36,535 nt of DNA from Myxococcota bacterium (GCA_024278455.1 JAJRTE010000254.1:1-36535); one strand, 5' to 3'; positions 9,104-18,010 are shown, numbered from the stretch's first letter. A program made the numbers and translations. The notes: generated from the letters alone by a model not told the origin.

Positions 9104-9871
9104 TCATTGCCTGCCCTTGGTATCCAACCGCAGGCTGTCCCAATCCGCGGCCGCGAGCGCAGCCCCCACGATCCCTGCGTCATTGAGCAACCGTGCTGGA
9201 ACGACTCGAGTTCTCGTGTCCAGGAGTGGAATGAATTTCTCGTGCTTCTTGATGACGCCTCCCCCAATGATGAACAAGTCCGGCCAGAAGAGAGCTTCCA
9301 GGCGATTGAGAAACTCGGTGACTCGAGCAGCCCACGCCGGCCAGTCCAGGTCCTTCTTCTTGCGCACGCGGTCGGAAGCACGACGTTCGGCCTCTTTCTT
9401 GCGAATCTCCAGGTGGCCCAACTCTGTGTTTGGCAAGAGTTGTCCCCGGTAGAACAACGCGGATCCGATACCCGTTCCCAGGGTCAACATGAAGACCACG
9501 CCCGTCTCGTTATGTCCAGCACCGAAACGCATCTCCGCCACCCCCGCAGCGTCGGCATCATTCAGCACCGTCACGGGCATGCTGGTTCGCTTCGAGAACA
9601 GCGCCGCGACATCACACCCGATCCAGGCCTTGTCCACGTTGGCTGCTGTCAGGGCGCGACCGCCCTTGACCACTGCGGGAAACGCACAGCCGATGGGTCC
9701 CCTCCAGGAGAAGTGTGCCGTCAGCTCAGCCACGACATCCGCCACCATGCCTGGCGTCGCCGGTTTCGGCGTCCGAATCCTGTGTCTGGGCTTCACCAGG
9801 GTGCCGGTGGCCACGTCCACTGGCGCGCCCTTGATCCCGGACCCACCGATGTCCACACCGAGTACTTCCAC
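9104..9871 (-). CDS. ppgK: Polyphosphate glucokinase (ROK family)
   Basis: A 255-residue protein starting at GTG (9871), with GGAG about 7 bases upstream. It shows the ROK/ASKHA sugar-kinase fold: phosphate-1 loop [12 protein letters not shown] at residues 5-16, LNDADAAG with the catalytic Asp near 107, phosphate-2 loop [10 protein letters not shown] near 131-140, TELGHLEI near 149-156 and IIGGG near 200. Length and the absence of the ROK zinc motif fit polyphosphate--glucose phosphotransferases, which phosphorylate glucose with polyphosphate (often also ATP). It acts in the cytoplasm at entry to glycolysis. It has no operon partner and is convergent with the ferritin-like gene. A plain ATP glucokinase cannot be excluded, but PPGK is the best match. 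Confidence 0.88.
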   Translation of the reverse strand: MEVLGVDIGGSGIKGAPVDVATGTLVKPRHRIRTPKPATPGMVADVVAELTAHFSWRGPIGCAFPAVVKGGRALTAANVDKAWIGCDVAALFSKRTSMPVTVLNDADAAGVAEMRFGAGHNETGVVFMLTLGTGIGSALFYRGQLLPNTELGHLEIRKKEAERRASDRVRKKKDLDWPAWAARVTEFLNRLEALFWPDLFIIGGGVIKKHEKFIPLLDTRTRVVPARLLNDAGIVGAALAAADWDSLRLDTKGRQ

Positions 9872-9960
9872 GCTCTTACTCCTGGTCTGGGGATATGTCC
9901 GAATGGGGCATTGTCGAACATGTTAGCAGATTTCGCAAGCAACGGCCGGCGACGAGGGAA

Positions 9961-10850
9961 GGGTTCGAATGCCTGTTTGGCAAGCGGGGGGGCGTGCTCG
10001 ATCATCCCCCGGTGCTTCTCGTAGACGAATTCGACAGCCTGCCCCCCCTGTGATCGACCGCCTGGTTGCGCTGTTTCGAGACATCTATCTCCACCGGGAC
10101 GCCCACCATCTTAGCGGACTGGCGCTTGTCGGGGTGCGAGCGGTCCTGGGGGTGGAGAGTGCGCGTGGCTCGCCGCTCAACATCCAGCGCTCCCTGCACG
10201 TGCCCAACCTGACCCGGGCCGAAGTGGAGGACCTGTTCGCGCAGTACCGGGAGGAGAGCGGGCAGGGGGTGGACCCCTTGGTAGTGGCGGCCCTGTTCGA
10301 GGCGACACGGGGTCAACCCGGCCTGGTCTCCTGGGTCGGAGAACTCCTCACCGAAGCCTGCAACCCGGGCAGCGGGGAGCCCATTACCTCCAGGACCTGG
10401 AATCGTGTCTAAAACCGGGCGCTCCACGTGGAGTGGCACATTGCCGTTCTGAACCTGGTGGCCAAGGTGCGCGGGGAACCCTATCGAGTCCACGTGCTCC
10501 GCCTCTTCTCGGAATCCGACATGCCATTCAGCCTGGACCGGGAGCGGTGCAGCTACCTCTACCTGAACGGGGTCATCGACTACCGGGAGAACCCCGAAAA
10601 CAGCGACGAAAGCCGTCCCGTGTGCCGGTTCTCCAACTCCCTCGTGCAGGAGCGTCTTTACAACGCCCTGGCCGGCGACCTGGTGGGAGAACGGCTCCCC
10701 GTCCGTGCTGTCGACTCGCACGACGGCCTGGAAGACTCTACACCGCCCAGGGCCTGGACGTGGCGGGCCTGTTACCGGTACCGGGCCTACCTGAAACGGA
10801 TGGAGGTGGACGGCATGCGCGTGGAGACCGTCGCCATCGGCTGGGCGTGA
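9961..10850 (+). pseudogene. Decayed AAA-like ATPase gene fragment
   Basis: Conceptual translation resembles the C-terminal part of AAA-like domain ATPases (PF14516-type, from memory). A Walker B segment (PPVLLVDEFDSLPP, about 10000-10047) is followed, after a one-base loss in a run of seven C (10042-10048), by VIDRLVALFRDIYLHRDAHH and LHVPNLTRAEVEDLFAQYRE. An in-frame TAA at 10410-10412 then interrupts it, and the same frame continues with LRLFSESDMPFSLDRERC and YLYLNGVIDYRE. Near 10735-10780 it shifts out of frame and back again (LYTAQGLDVAGLL lies in another frame). The Walker A half is missing, so the fragment is 5'-truncated with at least three further lesions. No transposase remains beside it. 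Confidence 0.75.
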
Positions 10851-10957
10851 GGATGAGACGATTGCCGTAGGCGCCGCGAGCCCACCATCGATACGCAAGA
10901 CGAGCCCATGCGGTTCGGACTTTTCCTCGGCGCTTCATGCCGGTCCGGCTCCCTTGC

Positions 10958-10986
10958 TTGACGCCGGCAGTATCGGGTGTCACACT
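10958..10986 (+). promoter_or_regulatory. Candidate promoter for the GH99-like gene
   Basis: TTGACG (10958-10963), a 17-base spacer and CACACT (10981-10986) lie about 73 bases before the ATG at 11059. The -35 box is strong and the -10 box weak. This pairing is by eye only. Confidence 0.35.
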
Positions 10987-11058
10987 CCAGGCGAGAGATG
11001 GCCGAAGCATCGCAAATCGCAATTGGCCGAAGGGCGCATTTCCCCGAGAGGTGAACAG

Positions 11059-12081
11059 ATGAATCTACGAAATGGATTGATTGTCCTGTTGGCGTCGGTG
11101 GCGTTCCTGTCTGTCTCCCAGTGCGAAGAATCGGGAGACCTGACCGTGGTAGGGGCGATGTACCACAACTGGTGGGTGGAGAGCCGGTGGTCCGACAATC
11201 CCCCCAACCACCCCTACGAGCCGGTGCTGGGACACTACGACAGCGCCGATCCGGACGTGATTCGCCAACACATCGCCTGGTCGCGCGCCGCGGGTATCAA
11301 CACCTGGGTCATCGACTTCTGGATCACCGACCGGGACCAGTGGTGGGTCGACCCCAACACGCAGGCCGTCGCCGACATCTGCGATCAGGAGGGCATGAAC
11401 TACTTCTTCCTCATCGATGGCTGGTTCGAGTTCCTCGACGCAGCGGACCCGGCCTACGAAATCGCGTCTCGAGTCAACGCACTTGCCGCACCCTATTTCA
11501 ATCGCCCGGGCTACCTGCACGCCGACGGGAAACCCGTGGTCTTCTTCTGGGCCGCGTCCTGGACGAACTGCACTCAGTTCGATGCGATACGCTCCGGTAT
11601 CGAGGGTACGGTCGGACCGGTCTACATGACCGGTTCCCTCGAAGGATGTTTCGACCTCCGCATGATGTACAACTCCTACACCCCGGCGTGCGCGGCAAAC
11701 GACTATTCATGCCAGCTCGACCACCAATCGGACATCTGGCGGGATTATGTCGACGACGGCCGCCCCTGGGCCCCAACCGCGATAGCTGGCTACAACGACA
11801 CCGATGTCCGGGAGGGCAACCCCGTTCTCGACCTGAACGAGGACTTCTTCCGGCGCAGCATACGCAACGCACTCAGTTTCCCTCAGCACCATCGGGACGG
11901 GGCCAAGTGGCTGTTCGTCTGTTCCTGGAACGAGTGGCACGAAGGCAGCCAGATCGAGCCTTCGGTGGATTTCCCCAACCCCTATTTCCTGATCGAGGCA
12001 CTGGGAGACGAAGTGACGACCTATGGCACCTCGCGCAAGCACCCGCCTCAGTCACCCATGTCGCAGCTCCCATGGCGATAA
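11059..12081 (+). CDS. Secreted GH99-like glycoside hydrolase (endo-alpha-mannosidase/mannanase family)
   Basis: A 340-residue protein starting at ATG 11059 with GAGAGG 7 bases upstream. Residues 1-22 are a signal peptide; a Cys follows but the lipobox is poor (SVSQC), so I call it secreted. The barrel begins VVGAMYHNWW, followed by VLGHYDSADPDVIRQHI and AGINTWVIDFW, as in GH99/WbsX-type (beta/alpha)8 proteins. The decisive motif is SWNEWHEGSQIEPS at about 289-302; E292 and E295 match the paired catalytic glutamates of GH99 enzymes. Known members cleave alpha-mannosidic links inside glycans or mannans. Substrate here is unknown. The HAD phosphatase gene starts 46 bases downstream and may be co-transcribed. 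Confidence 0.82.
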   Translation: MNLRNGLIVLLASVAFLSVSQCEESGDLTVVGAMYHNWWVESRWSDNPPNHPYEPVLGHYDSADPDVIRQHIAWSRAAGINTWVIDFWITDRDQWWVDPNTQAVADICDQEGMNYFFLIDGWFEFLDAADPAYEIASRVNALAAPYFNRPGYLHADGKPVVFFWAASWTNCTQFDAIRSGIEGTVGPVYMTGSLEGCFDLRMMYNSYTPACAANDYSCQLDHQSDIWRDYVDDGRPWAPTAIAGYNDTDVREGNPVLDLNEDFFRRSIRNALSFPQHHRDGAKWLFVCSWNEWHEGSQIEPSVDFPNPYFLIEALGDEVTTYGTSRKHPPQSPMSQLPWR

Positions 12082-12127
12082 TGGTGGCCGGACCGTTCCG
12101 CACCCGGCGCCTGCTGGAGGCTCCAAG

Positions 12128-12934
12128 ATGACGCACCCTCTGCGACTCGGCAAGCTAGAGGCCCTGATGCTCGACATCGACGGGGTCCTGCTCACGGATG
12201 GCGAACCGATCAGCGGCGCGGTCCGATCCACCCATGCCCTGCTGGAACTCGGTATCGACCTTCGGTTCGTCACCAACACGACCGCCGTACCGCGGGCCCG
12301 GCTCCTGGCGCGCCTGCGCGACCTGGGATTCCCGGTCTCCCCGCACACCTTGTTCACCGTGGCCGCACTGGCCAGGCGCATGTTCGAACGGGAGCACCGC
12401 ACCCGGTACCGGCTCCTCGGCCCGCCCGGCCTCGAGGCCGACCTGGGAGATGGGCGCATCGAGCTGCACGATCCGTCCACACCGGACTGGGTGGTCATGG
12501 GTCTTCATCCACCGGTGTTCCAGCACGATAGCCTCAACATCGGGCTGCGCGACCTGCTCCGGGGCGCTCGCCTGGTGGCACTCCACGCCAACCGTGTCTG
12601 GAGGACCAGGCGAGGCATGGAACTGGGCCTGGGTGCCTATGTCCGCGCCCTCGAGTATGCGAGTCGAACCGAAGCCAAGGTGATGGGCAAACCGTCCCGC
12701 GCGTTCTTCCAGGAGGTGATCGACGACCTGAACCTGCCCCTCGAGTCCGTCGCCATGGTGGGAGACGACACCGAAAGCGATGTCGCAGGAGCGTTGAACG
12801 CCGGCATCCACGGGATCCAGGTGAAGACCGGGAAGTACACCGACCGCTCACTGGCACTCAGCGGCACGAAGCCCAGTCTTGTCGTGGAGGACATCAACGA
12901 CCTGGCGACACGGCTCGAGGCGGCTCGACACTAG
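12128..12934 (+). CDS. HAD-superfamily (class IIA cap) phosphatase, LHPP/HDHD2-like
   Basis: A 268-residue protein; ATG 12128 has GGAGG 6 bases upstream. HAD motifs in order: nucleophile motif LMLDIDGVLL with D16 and D18; motif II in FVTNTTAVPR near 55-64; motif III Lys in VMGKPS near 187; motif IV GDDTESDV near 213. The inserted C2 (type IIA) cap lies between. Length and the LDIDGVLL signature fit NagD/LHPP/HDHD2 phosphatases, which hydrolyse small phosphate esters or phosphoramidates in the cytoplasm. The substrate cannot be told from sequence. It follows the GH99-like gene closely and is convergent with the ABC exporter. Confidence 0.88.
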   Translation: MTHPLRLGKLEALMLDIDGVLLTDGEPISGAVRSTHALLELGIDLRFVTNTTAVPRARLLARLRDLGFPVSPHTLFTVAALARRMFEREHRTRYRLLGPPGLEADLGDGRIELHDPSTPDWVVMGLHPPVFQHDSLNIGLRDLLRGARLVALHANRVWRTRRGMELGLGAYVRALEYASRTEAKVMGKPSRAFFQEVIDDLNLPLESVAMVGDDTESDVAGALNAGIHGIQVKTGKYTDRSLALSGTKPSLVVEDINDLATRLEAARH

Positions 12935-12960
12935 CCATCGCGCCGGCACCGAGCGCGCCT

Positions 12961-14775
12961 TCACCCCGAAGGCAGTGCCGTGTCGCCGGCAAGGCTATTC
13001 TCGGCATCGAACTGGCGTTCGACCAGCCGCTGGTAGAGCCCCGGCCGGGCCAGCAACTCCTGGTGCGTCCCCTCCTGGACCACCCGCCCTCGATCGAGCA
13101 CGACCACCCGGTTCGCGGCCCGCACCGTGCTCAGCCGGTGCGCGATGATCAACGTGGTCCTGCCGTGCATCAATCGCTCCAGGGCCTCCTGGACCAGGTA
13201 TTCCGATTCCGAATCCAACGCGCTCGTCGCCTCGTCGAGGATCAGCACCTTCGGGTCCTTCAGAAGCGCTCGCGCAATGGCGATCCTCTGTTTCTGCCCC
13301 CCGGACAGCCGTATGCCCCGTTCACCCACCAGTGTCTCGTACCCGTCCGGGAAACCACTCACGAACGCGTGGGCGTTGGCGGCTCGAGCCGCGTTTTCGA
13401 TCTCCTCGCGGCGTGCATGAAGCCTTCCGTAGGCGATGTTCTCGGCGATGGTCCCCGCGAACAGGACCGGCTCCTGTGCCACCGCCCCGACTTGCTGCCT
13501 GAGCCAGGCGACATCGAGGGTTCTCAGGTCGCGCCCGTCGAAGAACACGGCGCCTTCCTGGGGGTCGTAGAACCGCGGAATCAGGGAAGCGACCGTGGAT
13601 TTGCCGGCCCCGGACGGACCGACCAACGCCACCACCTCCCCGCGCAGGAGCGTGAACGAAACCCGGTCGAGAACTGTCTCCTCCGCGCGGGTGGGGTAGG
13701 CGAACGTGACATCGGCGAACGTGACATCGCCCAGAGCATCTCGAGGCACCACCGGGTCCGGCGGATTGGTGACGCCAGGCCGCCGGTCGATCAAGTCGAA
13801 GACGCGCTCGCTCGCGCCGAGCGCCTTCATGAAGTCGGCCTGCAAGGAGGTGAGCGTACCGAGGGAGATGGCCACCATGAGCGTGTACAGGACGAAGGAG
13901 GTGAGGAGGCCGGCCGACAGCTCCCCGCTGACCACCATGCGTCCTCCATACCACAGGACGAGCGCCACGGCGGCCGAACTCGCGTACATGACCACGGCGC
14001 CGAACATCGCGGTTGTGCGCGTGCGTTTGAGCGCCTTCTCGTAGGCGTCCTCGGTGGCCTCCCGGTACCGTTGCTGCTCCCAACTTTCCCTGACGAACGA
14101 GCGAACGGTCCGGATATTGGAAAGCGTCTCCTCGGCAATCTCGCTCGAGGTCGCCAGGGCGTCCTGCACATCTTTCGAGAGTTTCCGGACGCGGCGCCCG
14201 TAGAGGACGGCGGCGAGCACCACCACCGGCACGACAGCCATCATGACCGCTGTGAGCCTGGGAGAGGTGTAGATGAGGATGGCCACGCCCCCGACGGCCT
14301 GGAGGCCGAACCGCATGAGCATGGAGACGTTGGCGGTCACCGTGTTTTGCAGCACCGCCGTATCGCTCGCCAGCCGGCTGATCAGCTCCCCGGTGCGCCG
14401 GGCATCGAAAAAGGCGATGTCCTGGATGGACAGCGCCTCGTACAACCGCTGCCTCAAGTCGGTTACCACCCGCTCGCCCACCTTCGTGAACAGGTAGGCT
14501 CGAGCAAAGTTGAACACCGACTGGACCGCGAACACGCCGAGCAGGACCAGGATGACGCGATTGAGGCCCGCGAGATCCTTGCCCGCAATGACGGTGTCCA
14601 GCAGGAGACCCACCAGGCGAGGATAGACCAGGGTCATCCCGGTCCCGATGATCAAGGACACGAATCCAGCCACGAGGATTTTCCGGTGCGGGGCCACCAG
14701 GGCAACCAGGCGGTGCCAGTCCGCGTGCGCGCTGCCGCCGCTCGAGTCCCGTTTCCACACGGCTGTCAACGCCAT
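12961..14775 (-). CDS. MsbA/ABCB-type ABC exporter (fused membrane and ATPase domains)
   Basis: A 604-residue half-transporter; the start MALTAVWKRD at 14775 has GGGAAGG upstream. Residues 30-320 form the six-helix type IV exporter membrane domain (hydrophobic segments near ILVAGFVSLIIGTGM, VILVLLGVFAVQSVF, AVMMAVVPVVVLAAV, GAVVMYASSAAVALV). The ATPase domain follows: Walker A GPSGAGKST near 385, Q-loop VGAVAQEPVLF, signature RLSGGQKQRIAIARAL near 488, Walker B VLILDEATSALD near 510, and H-loop IIAHRLST. It should work as a homodimer in the inner membrane, moving a lipid, drug or peptide outward. The closest flavour is the MsbA/BmrA/ABCB10 group; substrate unknown. It is divergent from the YtfJ-family gene. 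Confidence 0.93.
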   Translation of the reverse strand: MALTAVWKRDSSGGSAHADWHRLVALVAPHRKILVAGFVSLIIGTGMTLVYPRLVGLLLDTVIAGKDLAGLNRVILVLLGVFAVQSVFNFARAYLFTKVGERVVTDLRQRLYEALSIQDIAFFDARRTGELISRLASDTAVLQNTVTANVSMLMRFGLQAVGGVAILIYTSPRLTAVMMAVVPVVVLAAVLYGRRVRKLSKDVQDALATSSEIAEETLSNIRTVRSFVRESWEQQRYREATEDAYEKALKRTRTTAMFGAVVMYASSAAVALVLWYGGRMVVSGELSAGLLTSFVLYTLMVAISLGTLTSLQADFMKALGASERVFDLIDRRPGVTNPPDPVVPRDALGDVTFADVTFAYPTRAEETVLDRVSFTLLRGEVVALVGPSGAGKSTVASLIPRFYDPQEGAVFFDGRDLRTLDVAWLRQQVGAVAQEPVLFAGTIAENIAYGRLHARREEIENAARAANAHAFVSGFPDGYETLVGERGIRLSGGQKQRIAIARALLKDPKVLILDEATSALDSESEYLVQEALERLMHGRTTLIIAHRLSTVRAANRVVVLDRGRVVQEGTHQELLARPGLYQRLVERQFDAENSLAGDTALPSG

Positions 14776-15026
14776 CTTGCCTTCCCTTGCCAACACGAAC
14801 CCACCATGGTACGTTGGGTTCACAAGGCCAGACCGTGTGAACCACGTTGCGCCCGCCACCGGCCGTGCGCTCGAGGCCGGAGGGGCTTCCGCCCCCCCGA
14901 CACCACTGGCGGCCGCCCGGTCACACGACGGCCAGGCCGACAGGCGTTGTCCCGATTTCGCGCTCGAACGTCTCCATGCGTCGAGCGACGACGTGTTCTC
15001 CAACCCCAACGATAGGAGTATGGCCC

Positions 15027-15566
15027 TTGAAGAACACCGTCCAGCCACTTGTCTTCGGAAGCCTCGTTCTCATCGCGTTCGGACTCGCCGGACCACCGGC
15101 CCATGCCGTCGAGGTCGGTGATGTGCTCCAGAATCTCAAGATCAAGGACGCCAACGACGAGCCCGCCACGATCCCCTACTGGGGAGAAAAGGTCCTCACG
15201 ATCTTCTACACCGACCCCGACGTCTCTGACCAGAACGACCCGTTCGCCGACCTGCTCGACGCCGCCAATCTGCCCGAGGCCAAGCACAAGGGCATCGGCA
15301 TCGCCAACATGAAGGATGCCCCGCTCAAACCCAACTTCGTGATTCGGGCCATCATACGCGGGAAGATCGAAAAATACGACACCATCATTCTCACCGACCC
15401 GGAACAGGTTGTCCCCGCTGCCTGGAAGCTCGGAGACTGCAACGAACTATCGGTCGTGCTGGTTATCGACAAGACGGGAACGGTCCGCTATGTCAAGAAG
15501 GGAGCCTTGAACAAGAAGGACCAGGAGGAGGCCATGGGCATCATCCGCGGTCTCATCGGCGAATAG
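15027..15566 (+). CDS. Periplasmic YtfJ-family thioredoxin-like protein
   Basis: A 179-residue protein. The likely start is TTG at 15027 (MKNTVQPL), because AGGAG lies 8 bases upstream and the reading frame then opens with a clean signal peptide ending AHA-VEVGD near residue 27. The ATG at 15019 is out of frame. The mature part has a thioredoxin-like layout without a CxxC pair (TIFYTDPDVSDQNDPFADLL). Its C-terminus (AWKLGDCNELSVVLVIDKTG then VRYVKKGAL) matches the YtfJ/HI0045 family. Function in that family is unknown; a redox or stress role is only a guess. The upstream region is shared with the divergent ABC exporter. Confidence 0.75.
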   Translation: MKNTVQPLVFGSLVLIAFGLAGPPAHAVEVGDVLQNLKIKDANDEPATIPYWGEKVLTIFYTDPDVSDQNDPFADLLDAANLPEAKHKGIGIANMKDAPLKPNFVIRAIIRGKIEKYDTIILTDPEQVVPAAWKLGDCNELSVVLVIDKTGTVRYVKKGALNKKDQEEAMGIIRGLIGE

Positions 15567-15670
15567 CCCTGTGCGGACGTATCTGCCTGGCTGTCGCCCA
15601 TCATCTCCCCCGGCCCGGCCACCGATCCCCACGCGTTCCGATCGCCGAACTGTCAGAAGCCGTCTTTGCA

Positions 15671-15700
15671 TTGCCATCCAACCTGAAGTGTGCATACAAT
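15671..15700 (+). promoter_or_regulatory. Sigma-70-like promoter for the small lipoprotein gene
   Basis: TTGCCA (15671-15676), an 18-base spacer and TACAAT (15695-15700) precede the ATG at 15766 by about 65 bases. The surrounding patch is locally AT-rich, which supports the call. Confidence 0.45.
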
Positions 15701-15765
15701 GGCGTCTGTGCCTTCCTCCAGCAAGGCACGGACCCACTCATTGTCTAGCAAAAAGGAGATGCACC

Positions 15766-15975
15766 ATGGCAAGAGTAGCGTTGGCGATCGCTGTCTCTCT
15801 CCTCCTCGGTTCCGGCTGCGCCGTTACCAAGTATGAACGGACCGTGACCGTCGAACGAGACGGTCAAGGCAACATCACGTCGATCACGGAGGTCGAACAC
15901 ACGGTTCAGAACCGGAAGACGAAAAAAGTTCCCCACTGGTACGTGTTCAAGAAGGGCGACGATTACGCCAAGTAG
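15766..15975 (+). CDS. Small lipoprotein
   Basis: A 69-residue protein; ATG 15766 has AAGGAG about 7 bases upstream. Residues 1-17 are a lipoprotein signal (MARVALAIAVSLLLGSGC) with the acylated Cys at 18; the lipobox LGSGC is slightly off consensus. The mature part is about 50 polar residues with alternating Thr/Val/Glu (YERTVTVERDGQGNITSITE) suggesting a beta-hairpin, then a basic stretch and HWYVFKKGDDYAK. I do not recognise a family. A promoter upstream and a hairpin 10 bases after the stop make it look like a single-gene unit. Confidence 0.75.
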   Translation: MARVALAIAVSLLLGSGCAVTKYERTVTVERDGQGNITSITEVEHTVQNRKTKKVPHWYVFKKGDDYAK

Positions 15976-15984
15976 CCCCGCCGG

Positions 15985-16008
15985 ATGGGCGTCGTTTCCA
16001 CCGCCCAT
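15985..16008 (+). terminator. Hairpin after the small lipoprotein gene
   Basis: ATGGGCG (15985-15991) and CGCCCAT (16002-16008) form a 7-bp stem with a 10-base loop, starting 10 bases after the stop at 15975. There is no clear T tract, so intrinsic termination is uncertain. Position is the main support. Confidence 0.4.
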
Positions 16009-16021
16009 GCCCCCATTCCGC

Positions 16022-16050
16022 TTGATACCTGCCGCGAACAGTGATAGCTT
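16022..16050 (+). promoter_or_regulatory. Weak candidate promoter for the hydroxyacyl-CoA dehydrogenase gene
   Basis: TTGATA (16022-16027), a 17-base spacer and TAGCTT (16045-16050). The pair lies inside an inverted repeat, CGCTTGA at 16019-16025 and TCAAGCG at 16051-16057, which could be an operator. The start codon is far away (16225), leaving a leader of about 170 bases, so this is tentative. Confidence 0.25.
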
Positions 16051-16224
16051 TCAAGCGATTTGATGCCACCTGTGGCCAGTGGAGAGGGTCGCAGGGGCGG
16101 CTCGAGGCCGCTTGCGGGGGGCCCTGCCAGGTGCAGCACGGTCCAGCGAAGCGGCGGCGCCACCACCCAACGCCAGCGCGCGCGTCGAGTCCATTCCACG
16201 CACGCGCCAACAAGGAGTCAGGCC

Positions 16225-17160
16225 ATGAAAGTAGCGATCATCGGAACCGGCGTGATGGGACGCGGCTGGATCACCCAGTTCGCCATGTTCGGCCACGAAG
16301 TACACTGTCACGACAGCAACAAGAAAATCCTGGACGGCGTCAAGCCGTTCGTGGCCAAGCTGGCAAGCAAGGCGGTCAAGAAGTTCGCGCTCGAGGATCC
16401 GGAACTGCCGGACAGGGCGCTGGCCGCCATCCATACCTACGAGGACAGGGGCGCTTTCGTCGATGCTGCCAAGGGCTGCGACGTGTTCCTCGAGGTGGTA
16501 TTCGAGGACATGAATCTCAAGTGCAACCTGCTCCGCGAGATCGTGCCGCAGCTTCCGGAGAACGTCTACTTCTGGTCGAACACCTCGAGCCTGGACATCG
16601 ACGTGATGGCGGAGGCGTCGGGGCGTCCGGCCCGGTCGATCATCACGCACGGCATGAATCCGGTGCCGTTCATGGCCGGCGTGGAAGTTGTTCCCGGCAC
16701 GAAGACCTCACCCGAGACGGTGGGCTTCGCGCGCGATGTGCTGCTCGAGATGAAGAAGCTGCCCTTCCTGGCACCCAACATTCCCGGTTTCTGGGTCAAC
16801 CGCTTGCTCGTCCCCCAGATGCTCGATGCCATGCGGTTCCTCGAGACCGGCCAGATCACGGTGGAGGATGGCGACGTTGGGTTGCGTACCTCCCTTGGCC
16901 ACCCCCAGGGCACGTTCAAGCTGGCCGACTTCATCAGTGTGCCGACCATGCTTCGCGTGGCGCTGGAGATGTTCCAGAACACCAACGATCCGCGGATGTA
17001 CCCGCCGGCCATCCTGGCAAGGATGGTCAAGAACGGCGACCACGGCACCATGACCGGCAAGGGGTTCTACGACTGGTCGGATCCGCGCAATCCGAAGCCC
17101 AGGGACTTCGGCGCCTATGTCGTCAAGTCGGCCGACGACCTGCTGGACATGTTGAAGTGA
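16225..17160 (+). CDS. 3-hydroxyacyl-CoA dehydrogenase
   Basis: A 311-residue protein; ATG 16225 has AAGGAG about 8 bases upstream. N-terminal Rossmann fold with VAIIGTGVMGRGW (residues 3-15) for NAD(H). The catalytic region has the SNTSS motif near 118-122 and His in ITHGMNPVPF near 139, followed by Glu in GVEVVPG, the family's His-Glu dyad. FWVNRLLVPQ near 191-200 begins the helical C-terminal dimer domain, and GFYDWSDPRNPKP is the usual end. It oxidises 3-hydroxyacyl-CoA to 3-ketoacyl-CoA (for example 3-hydroxybutyryl-CoA) in beta-oxidation or butanoate metabolism. It stands alone, without thiolase or crotonase neighbours, so the chain-length range is unknown. A related 2-hydroxy or L-gulonate dehydrogenase is a less likely alternative. 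Confidence 0.9.
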   Translation: MKVAIIGTGVMGRGWITQFAMFGHEVHCHDSNKKILDGVKPFVAKLASKAVKKFALEDPELPDRALAAIHTYEDRGAFVDAAKGCDVFLEVVFEDMNLKCNLLREIVPQLPENVYFWSNTSSLDIDVMAEASGRPARSIITHGMNPVPFMAGVEVVPGTKTSPETVGFARDVLLEMKKLPFLAPNIPGFWVNRLLVPQMLDAMRFLETGQITVEDGDVGLRTSLGHPQGTFKLADFISVPTMLRVALEMFQNTNDPRMYPPAILARMVKNGDHGTMTGKGFYDWSDPRNPKPRDFGAYVVKSADDLLDMLK

Positions 17161-17164
17161 GGTT

Positions 17165-17186
17165 CGCGCCGCGGCCTCACGGCGCG
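17165..17186. terminator. Hairpin between convergent genes
   Basis: CGCGCCG (17165-17171) and CGGCGCG (17180-17186) form a 7-bp stem with an 8-base loop, between the stop at 17160 (plus) and the stop at 17204 (minus). The placement fits a bidirectional terminator, although neither side has a T tract. Confidence 0.4.
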
Positions 17187-17203
17187 TCGTGCCGGGGCCC
17201 GTG

Positions 17204-18010
17204 TCACGGTTTTCGTCCCACCGCCACGAACACGCCGACAGCGCCCCAGGCCTGGGGATCCTCGAGCACCGAGTAGATCTCATCCAGCGCGTTGCGCGCG
17301 AATTCCCGGTACTCGCCCGAGATTTGCTCATGCTTGAACCCGGTGGTGATATCGAGGAAAGTCTCGAGACCGATGTCGTGGCTGGTCAACACCTCGACAA
17401 AGCTCTCCACGTCGACGAAGCCTGCTTCCTGGAGGTAGGGTCCTAGCTTGCGGCCCACGTTCCGGTCGCCGCCGCGGCGACGTTGCCCCGCCGCGGCCCA
17501 GCGGGTGAACGCCTTGAACGAACTCGGGCGCGGGTGCAGCATCAGCCATTCGTCGTCCACATCGACCACGCAGAACCGGCCGCCTGGCTTGAGCACGTCC
17601 AGCAGGTTCTCCGCCACGACGACCGGGTCCTCCAGGTGCTGAAACAGCAGGCGGGCGTACGCGAAATCGAATTCCCTGCCGTCCAGGTCGAGTTCGTAGA
17701 CATCACCCTGGACGAAGGTGACGTTCTCGATCGGGGAACACCGCAAGAGGTCACGGGCCTCCTCGAGCAGGTCTTCGCTGAGGTCCAGGCCAACGACCTG
17801 GCCGGGGGCAGCCAGTCGCGCCAGTTCCACGGTCGTCAGACCGGGACCGCAAGCGAGATCGAGTATGTCCATGCCCCGCTCGAGCCCGGCGCGACGCCAC
17901 ACCTGGCGCTCCAGGTCACGGGCGACTTCCGCCTGACGTCTCAGCCGTCTCAGCTCGAGTTCGTTGCTGTCGAAACTCCCGAACGCATAGGAACCCGCTG
18001 TGTTTTGCAT
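17204..18010 (-). CDS. Class I SAM-dependent methyltransferase
   Basis: A 268-residue protein; ATG 18010 has AGGAGG 6 bases upstream. SAM-binding motif I is ILDLACGPGLTTVELARL near 49-66. The acidic end of beta-2 is VVGLDLSEDLLEEARDLL, the GDV of motif II is near 100, and motif III is LLDVLKPGGRFCVVDVDDE. The RLLFQHLEDP segment is typical of UbiE/methyltransferase_11-25 proteins acting on small molecules. The C-terminal third (long helices, YLQEAGFVDVESF) probably forms the substrate lid. Substrate unknown. The next gene upstream on the same strand, the FeeM-CNB acyltransferase, ends 58 bases before this start, so the two may be co-transcribed. Confidence 0.88.
   Translation of the reverse strand: MQNTAGSYAFGSFDSNELELRRLRRQAEVARDLERQVWRRAGLERGMDILDLACGPGLTTVELARLAAPGQVVGLDLSEDLLEEARDLLRCSPIENVTFVQGDVYELDLDGREFDFAYARLLFQHLEDPVVVAENLLDVLKPGGRFCVVDVDDEWLMLHPRPSSFKAFTRWAAAGQRRRGGDRNVGRKLGPYLQEAGFVDVESFVEVLTSHDIGLETFLDITTGFKHEQISGEYREFARNALDEIYSVLEDPQAWGAVGVFVAVGRKP

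Noticed and set aside
14776..15048. A longer ABC exporter starting at 15048
   Set aside because: The added 91 residues show no membrane-domain similarity and would overlap the divergent YtfJ-family gene. The 14775 start has a good ribosome site.
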